Below are positions 47,593 to 56,588 of a stretch of 64,000 nucleotides of DNA, in pieces. The notes beneath the pieces were generated by a model. That model saw nothing but the letters and a program-made list of their open reading frames with translations. It was not told where the DNA came from and made no database searches. Made by a program: the position numbers and the translations under genes. Source of the stretch: an uncultured Verrucomicrobiota bacterium (GTDB taxonomy: Bacteria > Verrucomicrobiota > Verrucomicrobiia > Limisphaerales > UBA9464); the NCBI GenBank assembly GCA_903922605.1, contig CAIXUG010000085.1:1-64000 (forward strand). Direction: 5' to 3'. Numbering within the stretch: the stretch's first letter is position 1; the number at the start of each line of letters is the position of its first letter.

Positions 47593-47724
47593 GCGGACTT
47601 GTAGGCGCCGAATTCCACCGACAAAGGACCATTTCGACGGCTATCCCAAAGGTGGTGTACCTCTCTCGGGCGGCAAATGAGGCTTGTGTTTTGGCCTTCC
47701 GCCCGAAATATCGCGGCCTCTTTT

Positions 47725-48429
47725 ATGAGTTCATCGACCGTTTCGCCGTCACCCGCCGCCCCGGAAAAACAGGGGCCAGAATTCGATTTCCTGACCTGGT
47801 TCGAGCTTTACAAGAAGGCCATTGCCATCGTGCTGGCGGCCGTGGTGGCGGCCGTGCTCGCCTTCATGATCATGAACTGGCGGCATGGGCAGAGCGAAGC
47901 CGAGGGCGGCCGCGCGCTGCACACCGCCACGGCAACCGAAAGCGCGATCAACAGCCAGGCGCTGCTCCAGGTGGCGGCGGCCCACGCCGGCACGCACGCG
48001 GCGGAACGCGCCCGCCTGCTGGCCGGCGGCCAGCTCTTTGCCGAGGGCAAGTATGCGGAGGCGCAGTCCGAATTTGCGAAGTTCACCGCCGACTATGCGG
48101 CCAGTCCGCTCGTGCCCACCGCTGAGCTGGGTGTCGCCAGCGCCCTCGACGCCCAGAACAAGACCACCGAGGCCATCGCCGCCTACGACCACGTGATCTC
48201 CACCTATCGGACTGACGCCGTAGCCAACCAGGCCCGGCTGGCCAAGGCCCGGCTCCACGAGGCCGCCAATCAGCCCGCCCAGGCTCTCGCCCTATACGAC
48301 GAAGCCCTCAAGGATACGGCGTCCCTGTCCCGTGAAACTGCGGTGCTTTCCCGCGCCCGCCTTCTTCAGCAGCACCCGGAGCTGGAGAAGCCCCCGACGA
48401 CCAACGCAGTTGCGGTCCCGGCCAAATGA
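47725..48429 (+). CDS. Membrane-anchored TPR protein (YfgM-like)
   Basis: 234 residues: a cytoplasmic Ser/Pro-rich stretch, one membrane helix (IAIVLAAVVAAVLAFMIM, about residues 31-50), then TPR-like helices ALLQVAAAHAG, FAEGKYAEAQSEFAKF, AYDHVISTY and ALYDEALKDT. Resembles YfgM/ancillary SecYEG-interacting or TPR-21 domain proteins. The ATG at 47725 gives a sensible N-terminus; the frame is open from 47677. Followed by a terminator, then UDP-glucose dehydrogenase. Confidence 0.82.
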   Translation: MSSSTVSPSPAAPEKQGPEFDFLTWFELYKKAIAIVLAAVVAAVLAFMIMNWRHGQSEAEGGRALHTATATESAINSQALLQVAAAHAGTHAAERARLLAGGQLFAEGKYAEAQSEFAKFTADYAASPLVPTAELGVASALDAQNKTTEAIAAYDHVISTYRTDAVANQARLAKARLHEAANQPAQALALYDEALKDTASLSRETAVLSRARLLQQHPELEKPPTTNAVAVPAK

Positions 48430-48458
48430 ACCGGCCGTCCTGAATTGAACTTTCACCC

Positions 48459-48491
48459 CCAACGGCGGTCTATGACCGCCGTTGTTTGTTT
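48459..48491 (+). terminator. Rho-independent terminator downstream of the YfgM-like gene
   Basis: CAACGGCGGTC (48460-48470) pairs perfectly with GACCGCCGTTG (48474-48484), 3-base loop TAT, followed by TTTGTTT. It closes the TPR gene transcript 8 bases before the start of the next gene, so UDP-glucose dehydrogenase needs a promoter inside this small gap or readthrough. Confidence 0.9.
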
Positions 48492-48499
48492 AGCTACCC

Positions 48500-49798
48500 A
48501 TGAAAATTACGATCATTGGAACCGGATACGTTGGTCTCGTCACAGGCGCGTGTTTCGCCGAAGTCGGCCACACGGTTACCTGTGTGGATGCCGACCCAAA
48601 AAAGGTGGCCCTGCTTCAGGCCGGTGGCATCCCCATCTATGAGCCGGGTCTGGACGACGTAGTGCGCCGCAATGTCGCCGCCGGCCGGTTGCTGTTCACG
48701 CAATCCACCGGCGAAGGCGTCGCAAATTCCGAGGTCATCTTCATCGCGGTGCCCACGCCGCCGCAGCCCGACGGCTCGGTGGACATGAGCTACATCGAGT
48801 CGGTCGCCCGCGAGGTCGCCGGCCATCTCACCGCCTACCGCATCATCGTGGACAAGAGCACGGTGCCGGTGAAGACCGGCGAGAAGGTCACGGAGACCAT
48901 CAAGCGCTACCGCAAAACCAGCGTGGATTTTGATGTCGTGAGCAATCCGGAGTTCCTGCGTGAGGGCTTCGCGGTCGAGGACCTGATGAAGCCGGACCGC
49001 GTCGTCATCGGCGTCAGCAGCCAGCGTCCGGTAGCGGCCATGAAGGAGATTTACAGCCCCTTCAACGCGCCGATCATCGTCACCGACACGAACTCCGCCG
49101 AGCTGATCAAGCACGCCGCCAATTCCTTCCTCGCGCTCAAAATCTCGTACGCCAACGCGCTCTCCGTCATCTGCGAGGCCGCCGGCGCCAACGTGCAGGA
49201 GGTCACCCGCGGCATGGGCCTGGACAACCGCATCGGCACCCGCTTCCTCCAGGCGAGTCTCGGCTTTGGCGGGTCGTGCTTTCCGAAGGATCTTTCGGCG
49301 TTCATCCACATTTCCGAGGAACTGGGCTACGATTTCCAACTGCTCAAGGAGGTCCAGCGCATCAACGCCGACCAGATGGCGCGCTTCGTGAAGAAGATCC
49401 AGGACAACCTCTGGGTGCTCCGCGACAAGCGCATCGGCGTGCTCGGTCTCGCCTTCAAGCAGAACACCGACGACGTCCGCACCTCGCCCGCCATTGACCT
49501 CTGCCAGCGGCTCCTCAAGGAAGGCGCGAAGCTGCGCGTGTACGATCCGCAGGCGATGGAGAAGGCGAAGGCGCTGCTGCCCGAATCGGATTCGGTGGAG
49601 TACGTCGCCAGCATGGACGCCGTGACCGAGGGCATTGACGCGCTGGCCATCGCAACCGAATGGCCGCAGTTCACCAAGCTCGACCTCGCGCGCGCCCGCA
49701 AGTCCATGCGCACGCCGATCATCTTCGACGGCCGAAACCTGTTCGACCCGGCGGAGATGGAGAAGCTCGGTTTCATCTATAAGAGCATCGGACGCTGA
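48500..49798 (+). CDS. ugd: UDP-glucose 6-dehydrogenase
   Basis: Oxidises UDP-glucose twice to UDP-glucuronate for capsule, exopolysaccharide or lipid A modification. 432 residues; Rossmann motif IGTGYVGLVTGACFAEVGH, NPEFLREG, catalytic Cys260 in GFGGSCFPKD, and LGLAFKQNTDDVRTSPA. Starts ATG 48500. Followed 39 bases later by mutT. The close homologue GDP-mannose dehydrogenase is less likely given the order of motifs. Confidence 0.95.
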   Translation: MKITIIGTGYVGLVTGACFAEVGHTVTCVDADPKKVALLQAGGIPIYEPGLDDVVRRNVAAGRLLFTQSTGEGVANSEVIFIAVPTPPQPDGSVDMSYIESVAREVAGHLTAYRIIVDKSTVPVKTGEKVTETIKRYRKTSVDFDVVSNPEFLREGFAVEDLMKPDRVVIGVSSQRPVAAMKEIYSPFNAPIIVTDTNSAELIKHAANSFLALKISYANALSVICEAAGANVQEVTRGMGLDNRIGTRFLQASLGFGGSCFPKDLSAFIHISEELGYDFQLLKEVQRINADQMARFVKKIQDNLWVLRDKRIGVLGLAFKQNTDDVRTSPAIDLCQRLLKEGAKLRVYDPQAMEKAKALLPESDSVEYVASMDAVTEGIDALAIATEWPQFTKLDLARARKSMRTPIIFDGRNLFDPAEMEKLGFIYKSIGR

Positions 49799-49837
49799 TC
49801 GCCATCCAGCCGGAAACCGCACCACGAGTCCAAGGCT

Positions 49838-50293
49838 GTGAGCGACTTTCCCTGCCCCATTCAATCTCCGCCCGCCGCCAGCGTCGTCATTGACGTGGCG
49901 GCGGGCCTCATTTTTCGGAACGGCAAGCTGCTCATCACCCAGCGCAAGGCTGGCTCGCACTTGGCCGGTCTGTGGGAATTTCCCGGCGGCAAGCGTGAAC
50001 CGGGCGAAAGCTGGGACGACTGCCTCCGACGCGAGTTACGCGAGGAACTGGCAGTCGATGTCGCTGTGGGCCGCCTGTTCAACGAGGTGACCCACTCCTA
50101 TCCGGAAAAGACGGTTCACCTGCGCTTTTACGTCTGTTCGCTGATCACGGGTGAGCCGGAGCCCATCGACTGCGCAGCCTTAGCCTGGGTCACGGCGGTG
50201 GAATTGAAGCAGTATCAGTTTCCAGCGGCGGATGCCACACTCCTAGCAATAATGCCCGCTGCCGCGGAATTTTCTCGCAGTACCACGGACTGA
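49838..50293 (+). CDS. mutT: NUDIX hydrolase, MutT-like (8-oxo-dGTP diphosphatase)
   Basis: Probably hydrolyses oxidised dGTP. 151 residues with the Nudix box GGKREPGESWDDCLRRELRE-EL (Gx5Ex7REUxEEx). The last Gly of the consensus box is replaced by Ala. The start AAGLIFRNGKLLITQRK and LAGLWEFPGGK are typical of MutT/A-type. Start GTG at 49838. It is 39 bases downstream of ugd; co-transcription possible. Confidence 0.85.
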   Translation: MSDFPCPIQSPPAASVVIDVAAGLIFRNGKLLITQRKAGSHLAGLWEFPGGKREPGESWDDCLRRELREELAVDVAVGRLFNEVTHSYPEKTVHLRFYVCSLITGEPEPIDCAALAWVTAVELKQYQFPAADATLLAIMPAAAEFSRSTTD

Positions 50294-50330
50294 ACCGGGC
50301 GCTTCACGGCTGCTCAAGCCACGCCACGAA

Positions 50331-50471
50331 GTCCGCGAGGTTTTGGAGTGCGGTAGCCCTCTACCGCTTTGGTCGGGGTGCGGGTAAGAGGCAGTCAGAC
50401 TTCAGCCTATCGCCAATCTCTCCAGCGGCCGAAAACGGCAGAGGACTGCCGTACTCCAAGACGCTCCGCGA
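50331..50471. repeat. Long imperfect inverted-repeat element
   Basis: A left arm (50331-50375) and right arm (50427-50471) of about 45 bases pair with only scattered mismatches; each arm also contains a smaller hairpin (CGGTAG...CTACCG near 50351-50366 and CGGCA...TGCCG near 50436-50451). The spacer is about 50 bases. It fills the space between mutT and the convergent glnQ gene. A REP/MITE-like non-coding element is the best reading. Confidence 0.85.
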
Positions 50472-50524
50472 CTCTGCCACTGCTTTTTACAGTCCGCCTG
50501 TAAGGGAGAAATGTGCCCTGGCAA

Positions 50525-51262
50525 TCAGCCCCGAACCTTGCGCAGAAAATCCCGCGTCCGCTCGTGCGTCGGCGCGTTGAAAATGGCCTCGGGCGTGCCC
50601 GACTCAGCGACGCGCCCCTGATGGAGGAACACCACTTGGTCCGCCACCTCGCGGGCCAGCTGCATGTCGTGGGTGACGACGAGCATGGTCATCCCCTCCT
50701 CCGCCAGTTGTCGCAGCACACTCCGGACCTCATCGCGCAACTCCGGGTCGAGCGCACTGGTCGGCTCATCCAGCAGCAGCAGCTGGGGCCGCATCGCCAG
50801 CGCCCGCGCGATCGCGACGCGCTGCTGTTGGCCCCCGGAGAGCTGGCCAGGCAGATGATCGGCCCGCGCAGAAAGGTCCACCTTGGCGAGCAGGTCCCGC
50901 GCGCGGGCCTCGGCCTCGGCGCGGGGCTCTCGCAGGATGTGCAATGGCCCTTCCATCACGTTTTCCAGCGCCGTGCGGTGCGGAAACAGGTGGAACTGCT
51001 GGAACACCATTCCCGCCCGCAGGCGGAGCTGGCGCTGCTGTTCGGTGGTGGCGGCGCGGCCACCTTCCAACGTCAGATCGCCAATGGTGATGCGCCCCGT
51101 GTCGTGCGTCTCGAGCTGGTTGAGGCAGCGCAGGAACGTGCTCTTGCCACAGCCGCTCGGGCCGATCAGCGCGACGGTTTCGCCCGCGGCCTGGCGGTGA
51201 TCCAGACCATCCAGCACACGGGTGGAACCAAAGCTCTTGGTCAGGGCCTCAACGGTGATCAC
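50525..51262 (-). CDS. glnQ: Polar amino-acid ABC transporter ATP-binding protein
   Basis: 245-residue ABC ATPase: Walker [11 protein letters not shown]-loop [11 protein letters not shown], signature [17 protein letters not shown], Walker [15 protein letters not shown], and H-loop [11 protein letters not shown]. Matches the GlnQ/ArtP/HisP class. The gene overlaps the permease-substrate binding fusion by 14 bases, so they are one operon and probably one transporter. Confidence 0.92.
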   Translation of the reverse strand: MITVEALTKSFGSTRVLDGLDHRQAAGETVALIGPSGCGKSTFLRCLNQLETHDTGRITIGDLTLEGGRAATTEQQRQLRLRAGMVFQQFHLFPHRTALENVMEGPLHILREPRAEAEARARDLLAKVDLSARADHLPGQLSGGQQQRVAIARALAMRPQLLLLDEPTSALDPELRDEVRSVLRQLAEEGMTMLVVTHDMQLAREVADQVVFLHQGRVAESGTPEAIFNAPTHERTRDFLRKVRG

Positions 51263-52790
51263 GATTCATCCTCCTTTCGATCTGACGGGCGCCGAGCGAC
51301 GCGAGATAGCTCATCACAAAATAAATGGCGGCGGTCATCAGCCCCATGCCGATGTAGTCACCCGAGTCGATCGCGCGGATCTGGTACTCCTTGGTGAGCT
51401 CGACCAGGGCGATGACGGACACGATGGATGAGTCCTTGAACATCGCGATGAAGTCGTTGGTCACGCTCGGCAGGCTGATGCGCAATGCCTGCGGCAGGAT
51501 CACCCGCCGGATGGCCAGCGCGCGGGTCATGCCCAGCGCGAGCGCCGCTTCGGTCTGGCCACGCGGCACGGCCTGCAAGCCGGCGCGATAATTCTCCGCC
51601 TCGGTCGCCGCGTAGTTCAGCCCGAGCGAAACCACGGCGGCCACACCGGCGGACAACTTCAACCCAAGCTGCTGCGCGAGGCCGAAGTAGATGAAGTAGA
51701 TCTGCAACAGCAGCGGCGTGCCGCGAAAGACCTCGATGTAGGCGATCGACAGCCAGCGCACCGGCGCGGGTCCGTACATGCGAAACAACGCCAGGGCCAG
51801 TCCCCAGACCACCGCCAGCACCATGCCGGCACAGGTAATCCAAATGGTGGTCACCGAGGCGCGGAGCAAAAGCGGCAGGTAGGTCCGCCAATCACGCAGG
51901 GCCGAGTGCTGTGTCTGGGCGATGACGCTGTCGTCCGCTTTCCAGTCACGCAGCGCCATCTGCTCGGGCGACCACAGTGCATACTTGGTATAGATGCGCT
52001 CCAGCGTTCCATCCACGATCAGCGCTCCAATGGCCTCATTGATCTTCGCCAGCAGCAGCGGGTCTTCGCGCCGGACTCCAACCGCGTAGTAGCCAGGAGC
52101 AAAAGGTTTCCCGGCCAGCTTGAGCTTCGTGTTCCCCACGAGGTTGACCTGAGCGATGGGCGAATCCGTCAGCACGGCATCGAGGCGGCCGACCTCCAAG
52201 TCGCGGAAATAGTTCACGTTATCCTGATAGACCTTCGCTTCGATCCCGCCATGGCGTTCCACCAGATGATGGGAGCCCGAGGCGGAGAGCACGCCCACCG
52301 CCCTGCCCCGCAAATCATCGAGCGAAGTGAAGTTCGTCGCTTCCGCCCGCACCACGAGCTGCTGGCCGAAGATGAAATAGGGGCGGCTCATGGCCAGCTT
52401 GCCCAGATTCTCCGGCGAGCGTTCCAAGCCGGCGATGATCACGTCGAACTTCGTGCCGTCGCCGAGCGCGGGGACGAGCATGTCCCAGTTGTTCTGGACG
52501 AACTCGGACTTCACACCCAGCCGACCGGCCAATGCCTCGGCAAATTCCACCTCGAAACCGATGAGGCGGTCAGCGTGATCAGGGTCGTGGTAGATGTAGG
52601 GGGCACCGCCCTCGGCGTCGTTACCCCAGCGCAGGACTCCCCGCTGGCGCAGCTCGGAAAGATCGGCTCGGGCCGGCAACAACGGCAGGCTGAACAGAGC
52701 GATCAGGGCGAGGTGGAGACACCGCCATCTGCGGTGAAAACTCCAGTGGGACCGGCGGCCAGAGGCGACCGCGAGACCGGCAATTTGCAC
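51249..52790 (-). CDS. Amino-acid ABC transporter substrate-binding/permease fusion (GlnP type)
   Basis: 513 residues. N-terminal signal/anchor (ALIALFSLPLLPARA), then a periplasmic type substrate-binding domain (about residues 45-270; GVLRWGNDAEGGAPYIY, FDVIIAGLERS) and from about 300 a permease with the EAA loop AALALGMTRALAIRRVILPQA. This two-in-one arrangement is known for GlnPQ of Gram-positive bacteria. Start is a GTG at 52790. Imported amino acid likely polar (glutamine/glutamate); not certain. Confidence 0.92.
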   Translation of the reverse strand: MQIAGLAVASGRRSHWSFHRRWRCLHLALIALFSLPLLPARADLSELRQRGVLRWGNDAEGGAPYIYHDPDHADRLIGFEVEFAEALAGRLGVKSEFVQNNWDMLVPALGDGTKFDVIIAGLERSPENLGKLAMSRPYFIFGQQLVVRAEATNFTSLDDLRGRAVGVLSASGSHHLVERHGGIEAKVYQDNVNYFRDLEVGRLDAVLTDSPIAQVNLVGNTKLKLAGKPFAPGYYAVGVRREDPLLLAKINEAIGALIVDGTLERIYTKYALWSPEQMALRDWKADDSVIAQTQHSALRDWRTYLPLLLRASVTTIWITCAGMVLAVVWGLALALFRMYGPAPVRWLSIAYIEVFRGTPLLLQIYFIYFGLAQQLGLKLSAGVAAVVSLGLNYAATEAENYRAGLQAVPRGQTEAALALGMTRALAIRRVILPQALRISLPSVTNDFIAMFKDSSIVSVIALVELTKEYQIRAIDSGDYIGMGLMTAAIYFVMSYLASLGARQIERRMNRDHR

Positions 52791-52892
52791 AGGTCGCGAT
52801 AAGCGGTCAGCGCCCGCAAATCACAAGCATAATTTGCAGACAATCTGTGGCATCCGATTTGACGCTGCCATTTCCTCCCGCAACCTCCGCCC

Positions 52893-53573
52893 GTGCCTGC
52901 CTCGCCCATCCTTGAAGCCCGCGCACTGACCAAGACCTATGGCCGCGCCGACGCACCGCTCACGGTGCTGCGTGACGTCAGCTTTTCGCTCGCCGCAGGT
53001 GACACCCTGGCCATCGTCGGGCCCAGCGGCAGCGGCAAAACCACCCTGCTCGGCCTCTGTGCCGGACTCGACCGGGCTACCACCGGTTCGGTCACTTTGG
53101 CGGGACAAGAACTGGGCGCGCTCGATGAGGACGCCCGGGCGTTGGTTCGCAATGCCTCCGTGGGCTTCATCTTCCAGAATTTCCAACTGCTCGCGACGCT
53201 CACCGCCTTGGAGAACGTGCTCATCCCGCTGGAATTGCGCGGCCAGAACTCCTCACAGAAAACCGCGGAAGAACTGCTGGCCCGGGTCGGGTTGGGGGAT
53301 CGGCTGCATCACTATCCGGCGCAGCTCAGCGGTGGTGAACAGCAGCGCGTTGCGCTGGCGCGGGCGTTTGTGAACCGGCCGCAAATTCTCTTCGCCGATG
53401 AGCCGACCGGAAACCTCGATGGCGACACGGCGCAGCTTGTGGTGGACATGCTCTTCGAACTGAACGCCGCCGCCGGCACCGCATTGGTGCTGGTCACCCA
53501 CGACCTGGAACTGGCCAGGCGCTGCCGTCACATCCTGCGGCTGAAGAATGGTGCGGTCATAGAGCAGTCTTAA
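52893..53573 (+). CDS. ABC ATPase of the LolD/MacB/YbbA class
   Basis: 226 residues: GPSGSGKTTLLGLCAGLD (Walker A), FIFQNFQLLATLTALENV, LSGGEQQRVALARAFVNRP, ILFADEPTGNLDGDT. It belongs to the class that powers FtsX-fold permeases (lipoprotein export or MacB-type). No permease gene follows; the next gene is convergent. The start is a GTG at 52893. Partner permease must be elsewhere or the gene is orphaned. Confidence 0.9.
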   Translation: MPASPILEARALTKTYGRADAPLTVLRDVSFSLAAGDTLAIVGPSGSGKTTLLGLCAGLDRATTGSVTLAGQELGALDEDARALVRNASVGFIFQNFQLLATLTALENVLIPLELRGQNSSQKTAEELLARVGLGDRLHHYPAQLSGGEQQRVALARAFVNRPQILFADEPTGNLDGDTAQLVVDMLFELNAAAGTALVLVTHDLELARRCRHILRLKNGAVIEQS

Positions 53574-53615
53574 ACTGCCCCGCTCCCGGGAGAACCGGCT
53601 ACAGGCGAATCTGGC

Positions 53616-55817
53616 TCAGCTCACCGCGTCGGCGGTCGGCGGGCGCAAGCTCTTGTCGGTGGGATGCGTGCCAACGTCACCACGCAGTACGGTTGTGCGG
53701 GCAAAAGTGACATCGGCAGCGCGCTGGTCATCACCGGCCGAGCTGATGGCCACGACTGGCAGCTTGAATTCGCCATCCGGCAGGGCGAAGCGGAAGGAGA
53801 ATGAGCCATCGTCGCGCAGCTTCACCGGGCGTCCGCCAATGGTCACGCGCGCGTCGCGTTCGGTGCTGCCGTAGAGAATCACTTCCGCGTTTACCTTGAA
53901 CCAGAAGTTGCGGGCCGAGGCAGGCGGCTGCGTTGAAACAGATTCACTGCTCGGCAGGGCTTCCACCGTCAGCTCCGGCCCCCCGGCCGTCGGACCGAGC
54001 CTGGCCCCACCGGGCAAGATCACGTGTTCGCCCACCAACTCCGTGAGTTCGCCGGAATTGCCCACGCCGGACTGGGAAAGCGCCCTCCAGACCAGCGCGG
54101 TAAGCTGCGCGGCCTTGGCCAGGTCCGGCAGTGAGAGCAACGGGAAACCGGAGCTGGGGACTGCCGCTGCATCCGCCGGGAGGCGGCGCAGCACGTCGGG
54201 AGTAACCGGCTCCGGAGCCACGGTCGCCAGGGTCACTTCGGTATCCATGGACACGGCATCGGCGGGGGTCGCCACGGGCTGGCTCACGGCGAGCCCCTGC
54301 CAGGAGCCGTCCTTGGCCTCGAAACCCACTTCGGCAACATACTTGGTCGCGGGCATCAGCACGGGCACAAAACGATGCGACACGCCCAGCGGCAGGAGCT
54401 GATCGTTGGCCAGCCAGGCTCCCGGCATCTCCACCCACACGCGCAGCCGCCAAGTGCCTTGGTGATCGGCGGCGTAGGCGGCCAAAGCCGGCACATCGAA
54501 ATTCCAATGCGCGCAAAGATCAAAGGGATCACGGGCCACCAGCCATAGGGAGCCGGCACCCGGGAACGGGACCGCAAACTTCGGTTCAGCGGCGGCCGTC
54601 CACACCGGTTTGGATTCCGCCTTTACGATTGCGGCAACCGACGCAGGCGGCACTCCGGGCGGCTGCGAATTGGCCGCAGTTGGGGTGGGCGTCGCGACGG
54701 GGGATACTGCGGGAGCTGAGCCAGGCAGTTTCACCGGGTGATCGCCTTCCAGCAGGATTGGCGGAATGGGCGGGATCATGATTGTCGGTGCTGAGGAGAA
54801 TAGATTGGCATGTAAGGTGGCCGTCTGAGCGGCTGCCTTCATAGGCGGCTGCGGTGTGATCATTTCCTCCGGAAGGGCGATCACACTCGCCACTACGCTC
54901 ACTGGCACTCGAGTGGCAGGCTTCTTTACCACTGCTGACCGGCTGACAGCGTTGCCCTTAACCGGAGATTTTGTCGGCTTAACCGCGGAAACCGGAGATG
55001 ACACTGGAGACACGGCAACTTCGGGCTTTGGCGCCTCCTTCGTTGGTTTCGGGAGTGGCACAGGCGCAGCCGGGCTCGCGAGACCCGGTGTTATTGACAC
55101 GGTTTCACTCTTCGCCTCGGTCTTAAGTTTGGCAGGTTCAACCCTGGCAGGAGCTAGCACCTTGGTTTCTGCTGGCGTGGTCGTTTTGGGCCTATCCGGC
55201 ATCGCTTGGGGAGCCGGATGAGGTGTCAAAGGAATCGAGGTTGCCGGTTTTTCAGTCTCAGATTTCTGCGCAGCCTTGACCGTTGCCTTGGGCTTGACCG
55301 ATTGAGTTTTAGCAGTCGCAGCCGATGGCGGTGTGGCTGCAGGAACTTTGGCGGGCGCAGTCATGGCCGAGCTCGCGACCGATGACTTAGCTGCCGCAGA
55401 CGGTTCCATTTCTTTGGCTTTGAGCGGTTCAACTTTTGCGACAGTTGCCACCGCCGCGGTTCCGGCTGCGCTTACTTTGGGTACCTTCTTTGCCGCTTTT
55501 GTTGGCACCGATTTGACAGGTTTGGCGGTGGGCGCAGCCAGAATTTCCGTCTTCGCCGGAGCACTGGCCACGGGTGCAGGCATTTTCGCCGGTTTGGCGA
55601 GGGCCACCGCCTCTTTCGTCTCGCTGACGGCCGGAGCTGCTTTTGCCTTGGGCTGGGCTTGGGCCACCTTGGCTTCGGTCTGGGGGAGCGTGGGAGGAGT
55701 CGACGGCGCGGCCTTGACGGTTTTCTTGGCGGGTCGGGTTACCGGAGTGGCGGCGGGGGAACTGGGTTTGGGGCCAGGGCCAGAAGCCGGCGAACCCGGT
55801 TTGGACGGAGTCTTCAC
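53616..55817 (-). CDS. DUF4912 protein with long Ala/Pro/Lys-rich N-terminal region
   Basis: 733 residues when started at the GTG at 55817 (VKTPSKPGSP). Residues 1 to about 420 are low-complexity, rich in Ala, Pro, Lys and Thr with KPAK, PAKVPAATPP, and AATP repeats, reminiscent of histone H1-like tails. From about 435 the DUF4912 domain is seen: SLWLVARDPFDLCAHWNF, RLRVWVEMPG, then NFWFKVNAEVILYGSTERDA and VTIGGRPVKLRDDGSFSFRF. DUF4912 is unknown in function and common in Verrucomicrobia. The frame is open to 55985 (ATG), but this overlaps the divergent DsrE gene. Start is uncertain. Confidence 0.75.
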   Translation of the reverse strand: MKTPSKPGSPASGPGPKPSSPAATPVTRPAKKTVKAAPSTPPTLPQTEAKVAQAQPKAKAAPAVSETKEAVALAKPAKMPAPVASAPAKTEILAAPTAKPVKSVPTKAAKKVPKVSAAGTAAVATVAKVEPLKAKEMEPSAAAKSSVASSAMTAPAKVPAATPPSAATAKTQSVKPKATVKAAQKSETEKPATSIPLTPHPAPQAMPDRPKTTTPAETKVLAPARVEPAKLKTEAKSETVSITPGLASPAAPVPLPKPTKEAPKPEVAVSPVSSPVSAVKPTKSPVKGNAVSRSAVVKKPATRVPVSVVASVIALPEEMITPQPPMKAAAQTATLHANLFSSAPTIMIPPIPPILLEGDHPVKLPGSAPAVSPVATPTPTAANSQPPGVPPASVAAIVKAESKPVWTAAAEPKFAVPFPGAGSLWLVARDPFDLCAHWNFDVPALAAYAADHQGTWRLRVWVEMPGAWLANDQLLPLGVSHRFVPVLMPATKYVAEVGFEAKDGSWQGLAVSQPVATPADAVSMDTEVTLATVAPEPVTPDVLRRLPADAAAVPSSGFPLLSLPDLAKAAQLTALVWRALSQSGVGNSGELTELVGEHVILPGGARLGPTAGGPELTVEALPSSESVSTQPPASARNFWFKVNAEVILYGSTERDARVTIGGRPVKLRDDGSFSFRFALPDGEFKLPVVAISSAGDDQRAADVTFARTTVLRGDVGTHPTDKSLRPPTADAVS

Positions 55818-55916
55818 CGGGGCGGAGAGTCGGCGGTCTGCGCGCCGGGTGCAACGGTTTTGCAATGTCGATTGCGGCTTGGAGCAGGACCAACCAGCGG
55901 CTATCTCTGGTGCATC

Positions 55917-56234
55917 GTGTCGCTGAGAGGAAAAAAACTGGGCGTGCTGCTTTCGGGAAAACCGGAGGCGGCACCGTTCACGCACGGGGTGAAGTTTGCG
56001 GCGGCAGCGCTCGCGGCCGGTTGCGATGTCTATCTTTATTGCATCGACGACGCGGTGTCAGGCGTGACCCGCGCCGATCTTCAGGCCTTGCGCGGCCAGG
56101 GCCTCAAACTCTACGCCTGCGCCTACGGTGCCCACCGGCGGGCAATCCCGGTGAACGCCGCCGCCGCCTTCGCGGGACTGACCGTCGTCAGCGATCTCGT
56201 GGCGGGGACGGAGCGCTTCGTGAGCTTCAACTGA
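55917..56234 (+). CDS. DsrE/TusD-like sulfurtransferase subunit
   Basis: 105 residues with GKKLGVLLSGKPEAAPFTHG, then FAAAALAAGCDVYLYCIDDAV and the active-site region LKLYACAYGAHRRAIPVN. Cys68 aligns with the sulfur-accepting Cys of TusD/DsrE (Cys78 of E. coli TusD). Acts in sulfur relay, either tRNA 2-thiolation or dissimilatory sulfur metabolism. Starts at a GTG; overlapping upstream frames are shadows. Followed by a DsrF-like gene after 1 base. Confidence 0.82.
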   Translation: MSLRGKKLGVLLSGKPEAAPFTHGVKFAAAALAAGCDVYLYCIDDAVSGVTRADLQALRGQGLKLYACAYGAHRRAIPVNAAAAFAGLTVVSDLVAGTERFVSFN

Positions 56235-56235
56235 C

Positions 56236-56586
56236 ATGAACCCCCGTCTGCTCCTGCTCGTCTCCAGCGATCCGCGCACCAGTGCGCGCCCGGCGGAAGC
56301 CATCCGCATCGCCGCCGGTGTGGGCACTTGGAAAAAGACGGACGTGACGCTGTATCTGCAAGGGCCCGCTGTGCTCGCCCTCGGCGAATGGGTGGACGAA
56401 CTGGTGGACGAGGACAATTTCACGCGCTACCTGCCCATCGTCGGTGAATTTGGCCGTCCCATCTACGTGCAGCGTGGGTCCAAGGAGCTGGCCGACCTCG
56501 GCGATACCACCCACGTTTTTGAGGAAATTGACGGCACGCGGCTCGCCGAGCTGGCGGCACAGTCCAACTACGTCCTCCGCTTCTGA
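56236..56586 (+). CDS. DsrF/TusC-like protein
   Basis: 116 residues of the DsrE fold: LLLLVSSDPRTSARPAEAIRIA, then DVTLYLQGPAVLALGEWVDEL, similar to TusC/DsrF. It has no Cys at all, as is allowed for this subunit since the sulfur-accepting Cys sits in DsrE. It starts 1 base after the DsrE stop and is 2 bases upstream of a third small gene. Confidence 0.7.
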   Translation: MNPRLLLLVSSDPRTSARPAEAIRIAAGVGTWKKTDVTLYLQGPAVLALGEWVDELVDEDNFTRYLPIVGEFGRPIYVQRGSKELADLGDTTHVFEEIDGTRLAELAAQSNYVLRF

Positions 56587-56588
56587 CC

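Noticed and set aside
50487-50503. TTACAG-CTGTAA hairpin as glnQ terminator
   Set aside because: Read on the minus strand it is followed by A residues, not T, and the stem is only 6 bp.
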